Assembly: GCA_000309945.1 (NCBI GenBank)
Contig: CM001633.1
Coordinates: 3,250,199 to 3,314,198, forward strand
Direction: 5' to 3'
DNA from: Leptolyngbyaceae cyanobacterium JSC-12
GTDB taxonomy: Bacteria; Cyanobacteriota; Cyanobacteriia; Leptolyngbyales; Leptolyngbyaceae
Length of the DNA: 64,000 bases
This document shows, one piece after another, positions 62,098-64,000 of this stretch. The position numbers and the translations under genes are program-made. A model generated the notes under the pieces. The model ran no database searches. It worked only from the letters and a program-made list of their open reading frames with translations, and had not been told where the DNA came from. Every line of letters begins with the position of its first letter. The stretch's first letter is position 1.

Positions 62098-63554
62098 CAC
62101 GACTTGGCAAGTTACCCAGAAAGGAAAAAGATAAGCAGAAAATGTAGGAGACGTTAGCCGTAGCCGTATCATGCTGCCCTTTGTCGCTGTGCCATCGACG
62201 ATTGCTCAAGAGTTTGGGAAATATCGAGACCTGTTCTGCCGAGGCGCAGGCTTTGAGCAGGTGAGTCGCTATGTGACCGGATTGCTGTTGAGTGAGAACA
62301 AAACCTTGCAAGGGATTGCCGGACAATGGGTAGCAGGTGGGGAGGTCGGCGGACGAAGAGCGATGCACGCAGCGGTGTTTGAGGCGGGCTGGAGGAGTTC
62401 AGAGTTAATGTCCCATCATCGTGCTGTGATAGCCAAAGAGCATCAGGGGCGAGGGCGAGAAGTCATCAGTCTGGATTGGACGCTCAGCCATCACGATTGG
62501 GGCAAGCAGATCTTTGGGGTGAAGCGATCCTATGATTATGTGGAACATCGGATGAGTTGCTTTCAAACGGTGGTGACGGCGACGATTGCGAACCGCCACC
62601 TAATTGATGGGATTGACGTGGTGGTGCAGTTTCCAGATTTTTCAGTGGCAGAACGGGAGTATCTGAAGGTGACGGCAAAATCCCCACTATGACGATTTAG
62701 ACCAAGTGCGAGAACGACTGATTGAGATGTTGCATTATCACAAGAATCGATTGGAGTATCGCAAACGCACCGAGATTGCCGTCGAGATTGTGCGCCAAGT
62801 GGAAGCGGAAGGACAATTTCCCACCGCCGATTATGCGTTTGACAATGGGGTGTTGACTGTTGAGTTAACCACCATGATTGAGTCCGCAGGAAAACACTGG
62901 GTGAGTGAAGTTGAAAGTTCTCGCAACATCTTGTGGAATGACCAATGGCAACGGGTAGATGCGATTGGTTTAGAACTCAGAATCCATCACCCAGAGAGCT
63001 TTCGCCCGATTCAAGTCACTTGCCGCAACGGCGAAACGAAACCGATTTGGGCATTTACCAAAGTCGTGCGCCTCAAGAAGTTTGGACGCAAGCGATTGGT
63101 CATCGTCCACGAGCAAGCAGATTTACAAGACCCACCTCGCTTCCTGCTCACCGATGCGTTGCATTGGGAAAGTGGGCGAGTCATGCAGACTTGGAGTTAT
63201 CGATGGTCCTGCGAGGTCTTTCATGAGGTGAGCAAACAGCACACCGGGCTAGAGTCGGCTCAGGTGCGGAACGAGGAAGCGGTCAACCGTCACTTCCGTC
63301 TTAGTTGCGTGGCGCAGTCGATTCTGCAACGGACTGCCTGTTCTGGCGCACAATCTGAACGATTTGAGTTTGCTCAAGGCAAGCAAACGGTGGGACAGAA
63401 GCTCTATACCCTCACTCGTCAAGCCTTTGATGATTTGCTGCAATTCATTGTGACGCGATGTTCTCACGGACATACAAATGAACAGATTTTACAAGCTCTC
63501 CTCCCCAGTTGATTGGCGATCGTTTTTTCTACTTCGGTAACTTGCCAAGTTGTG
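62098..63554 (+). mobile_element. Insertion sequence (IS701/IS4-like DDE type) nested in the IS630 element
   Basis: A 1457-base element. The left end CACGACTTGGCAAGTTACC (62098-62116) and the right end (63536-63554) are inverted repeats matching at 18 of 19 positions. The 7-base sequence TCGATGA flanks both sides (62091-62097 and 63555-63561), a clean target duplication. Removing the element and one copy restores the IS630 reading frame through its normal C-terminus, which fixes the boundaries. It carries one transposase gene with a frameshift. The family name is from memory of similar cyanobacterial elements. Confidence 0.85.
62171..63512 (+). pseudogene. DDE transposase of the nested IS, frameshifted
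   Basis: The first frame (62171-62692) starts MLPFVAVPSTIAQEFGKYRD and contains SLDWTLSHHDWGKQIFGVKR, probably the first catalytic Asp. It ends soon after a run of four C (62683-62686). The second frame continues directly (HYDDLDQVRERLIEMLHYHK) with YAFDNGVLT and RWSCEVFHE. Dropping one C restores a single protein of about 446 residues. It could be a mutation, a sequencing error in the homopolymer, or programmed frameshifting as in some IS elements. Confidence 0.8.
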
Positions 63555-63654
63555 TCGATGATGTCTTCAGAAAACTGTCCTGACTACCCCTTCATCTGCA
63601 ATAGGGGGATTAATCCCTGATCCTTCTCCAGGACTAGAGGATATGCAGTCCAAT

Positions 63655-64000
63655 TCACAAGCTATTCCCAATCAAAATAAAGGGTGCCCAATAGTAAGGG
63701 TGAGAGAAGGCAGATCTCGCTTGGTTTGCACGGCTTCCTGGCTCGACTCGCACTTCTACATCGATTCGTGCTGGGGCATCTTTGGCAGTAGCATTCTCCT
63801 TTAGGAAACTCAATTGTGCCTGACGCAGGGCTTCCGCCTTAGTCATTTTGCCTGTAGCCAGGTGTTTGTAAAACCGCTGCATCAGCAGACTGGTGCTGGC
63901 GTCGTTCACTAACCAGAGCGAGGCGATGACGGATTTGACATTCTGGGTGAGAAAGTAATAGCTCAGCCCTGCGACTTCAATCCCTTCCTTGTCCTGGCCG
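63655..64000 (-). CDS. CHAT-domain protein, C-terminal part
   Basis: The frame is open to the window edge, so the gene starts outside. It reads EVAGLSYYFLTQNVKSVIAS, then LWLVNDASTSLLMQRFYKHL, KAEALRQAQLSFL and the typical end HPYYWAPFILIGNSL. This is the C-terminal part of a caspase-like CHAT peptidase domain. The catalytic His-Cys region would be upstream and cannot be judged. In cyanobacteria such domains usually follow TPR repeats and act in signalling or defence. The tail between the last helix and HPYYW is longer and more charged than usual (KENATAKDAPARIDVEVRVE). Confidence 0.85.
   Translation of the reverse strand, partial: GQDKEGIEVAGLSYYFLTQNVKSVIASLWLVNDASTSLLMQRFYKHLATGKMTKAEALRQAQLSFLKENATAKDAPARIDVEVRVEPGSRANQARSAFSHPYYWAPFILIGNSL

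Larger units (their letters stand above)
61607..63583 (+). pseudogene. IS630-type transposase, degraded and split by a second IS
   Basis: The N-terminal helix-turn-helix start (MATSYPIELRQKAVAAVDRG) is followed by an apparent internal deletion after FGIS. The DDE domain then appears, with PDNASFHQ and PYSPDLNKIEKFWARLK. An in-frame TAG at 61859-61861 stands where family members usually have Trp (FEA-x-VEQF). Only two acidic catalytic residues can be seen. The end is cut at 62097; the missing tail (DDVFRKLS, stop) reappears after the inserted element, at about 63556-63583. The element is not functional. The outer ends are probably near TA dinucleotides at 61589 and 63585. Confidence 0.82.

Overview
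The window looks like chromosomal DNA of a cyanobacterium, most likely a filamentous, Leptolyngbya-like species (the genus-level guess is inference). Evidence: the HIP1 octamer GCGATCGC is scattered everywhere; there is a light-dependent protochlorophyllide reductase, a one-helix high-light-inducible protein, a Ctp protease beside ispG, a ComFB protein, several families typical of cyanobacteria (DUF2854, DUF3124, DUF2079), kinase fusions, and abundant short dispersed repeats. No rRNA, tRNA or CRISPR array was found.

Layout. 1-6.2 kb: end of ispG, a Ctp protease, small proteins, an AEC transporter, a D-Ala-D-Ala carboxypeptidase-like protein and an M41-like metalloprotease domain without its AAA motor. 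6.2-10.8 kb: two minus-strand membrane kinase genes, one fused to a solute-binding receptor and one a likely pseudokinase. 11-17.1 kb: hli, a large acidic unknown protein, then a Trypco1 / trypsin-NACHT-HEAT pair whose second gene is broken twice. 17.1-18.9 kb: a MoaD-like sulfur carrier and thrC. 19.1-30.0 kb: an M16 protein, then seven closely packed plus-strand genes: a two-RCK membrane protein, a PstS-like protein, a small membrane protein, an asparagine-synthetase-like protein, a decarboxylase-fold protein without its PLP lysine, and two paralogous zinc-ribbon/membrane/TOPRIM-like proteins. 30.1-37.9 kb: pyrB, an M23 peptidase, por, comFB, an aldo/keto reductase with iron-sulfur motifs, a tiny membrane protein with its own terminator, and an M4 peptidase. 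37.9-49.4 kb: a GAF histidine kinase, a DUF2079 protein, DUF2854, small proteins, a DUF3124 lipoprotein, a TPR protein and metH. 49.9-53.6 kb: a glycosidase-like protein, and lysS whose C-terminal KTSC domain is cut by an in-frame TAG. 53.8-61 kb: a cobalamin (B12) locus with cbiE-cbiT (cobL) divergent from cobG-cobH-cobI, and a cbiG-cobJ fusion further on. 61-64 kb: gene remnants, an IS630-type element broken by a second IS, and the end of a CHAT-domain protein.

How it fits together. The B12 locus would supply the cofactor of the cobalamin-dependent MetH about 4 kb away. Its riboswitch appears cut short by a cyanobacterial short repeat. The same kind of repeat sits in frame inside several conserved enzymes (pyrB, metH, cbiET, cbiG-cobJ and the decarboxylase-fold gene); a 42-base piece is shared at 35 of 42 positions, in the same reading frame, between pyrB and the decarboxylase-fold gene. 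The best candidate for an undescribed system is the 20.7-30.0 kb gene run, where several enzyme folds appear to have lost catalytic residues while the genes stay intact and translationally coupled.
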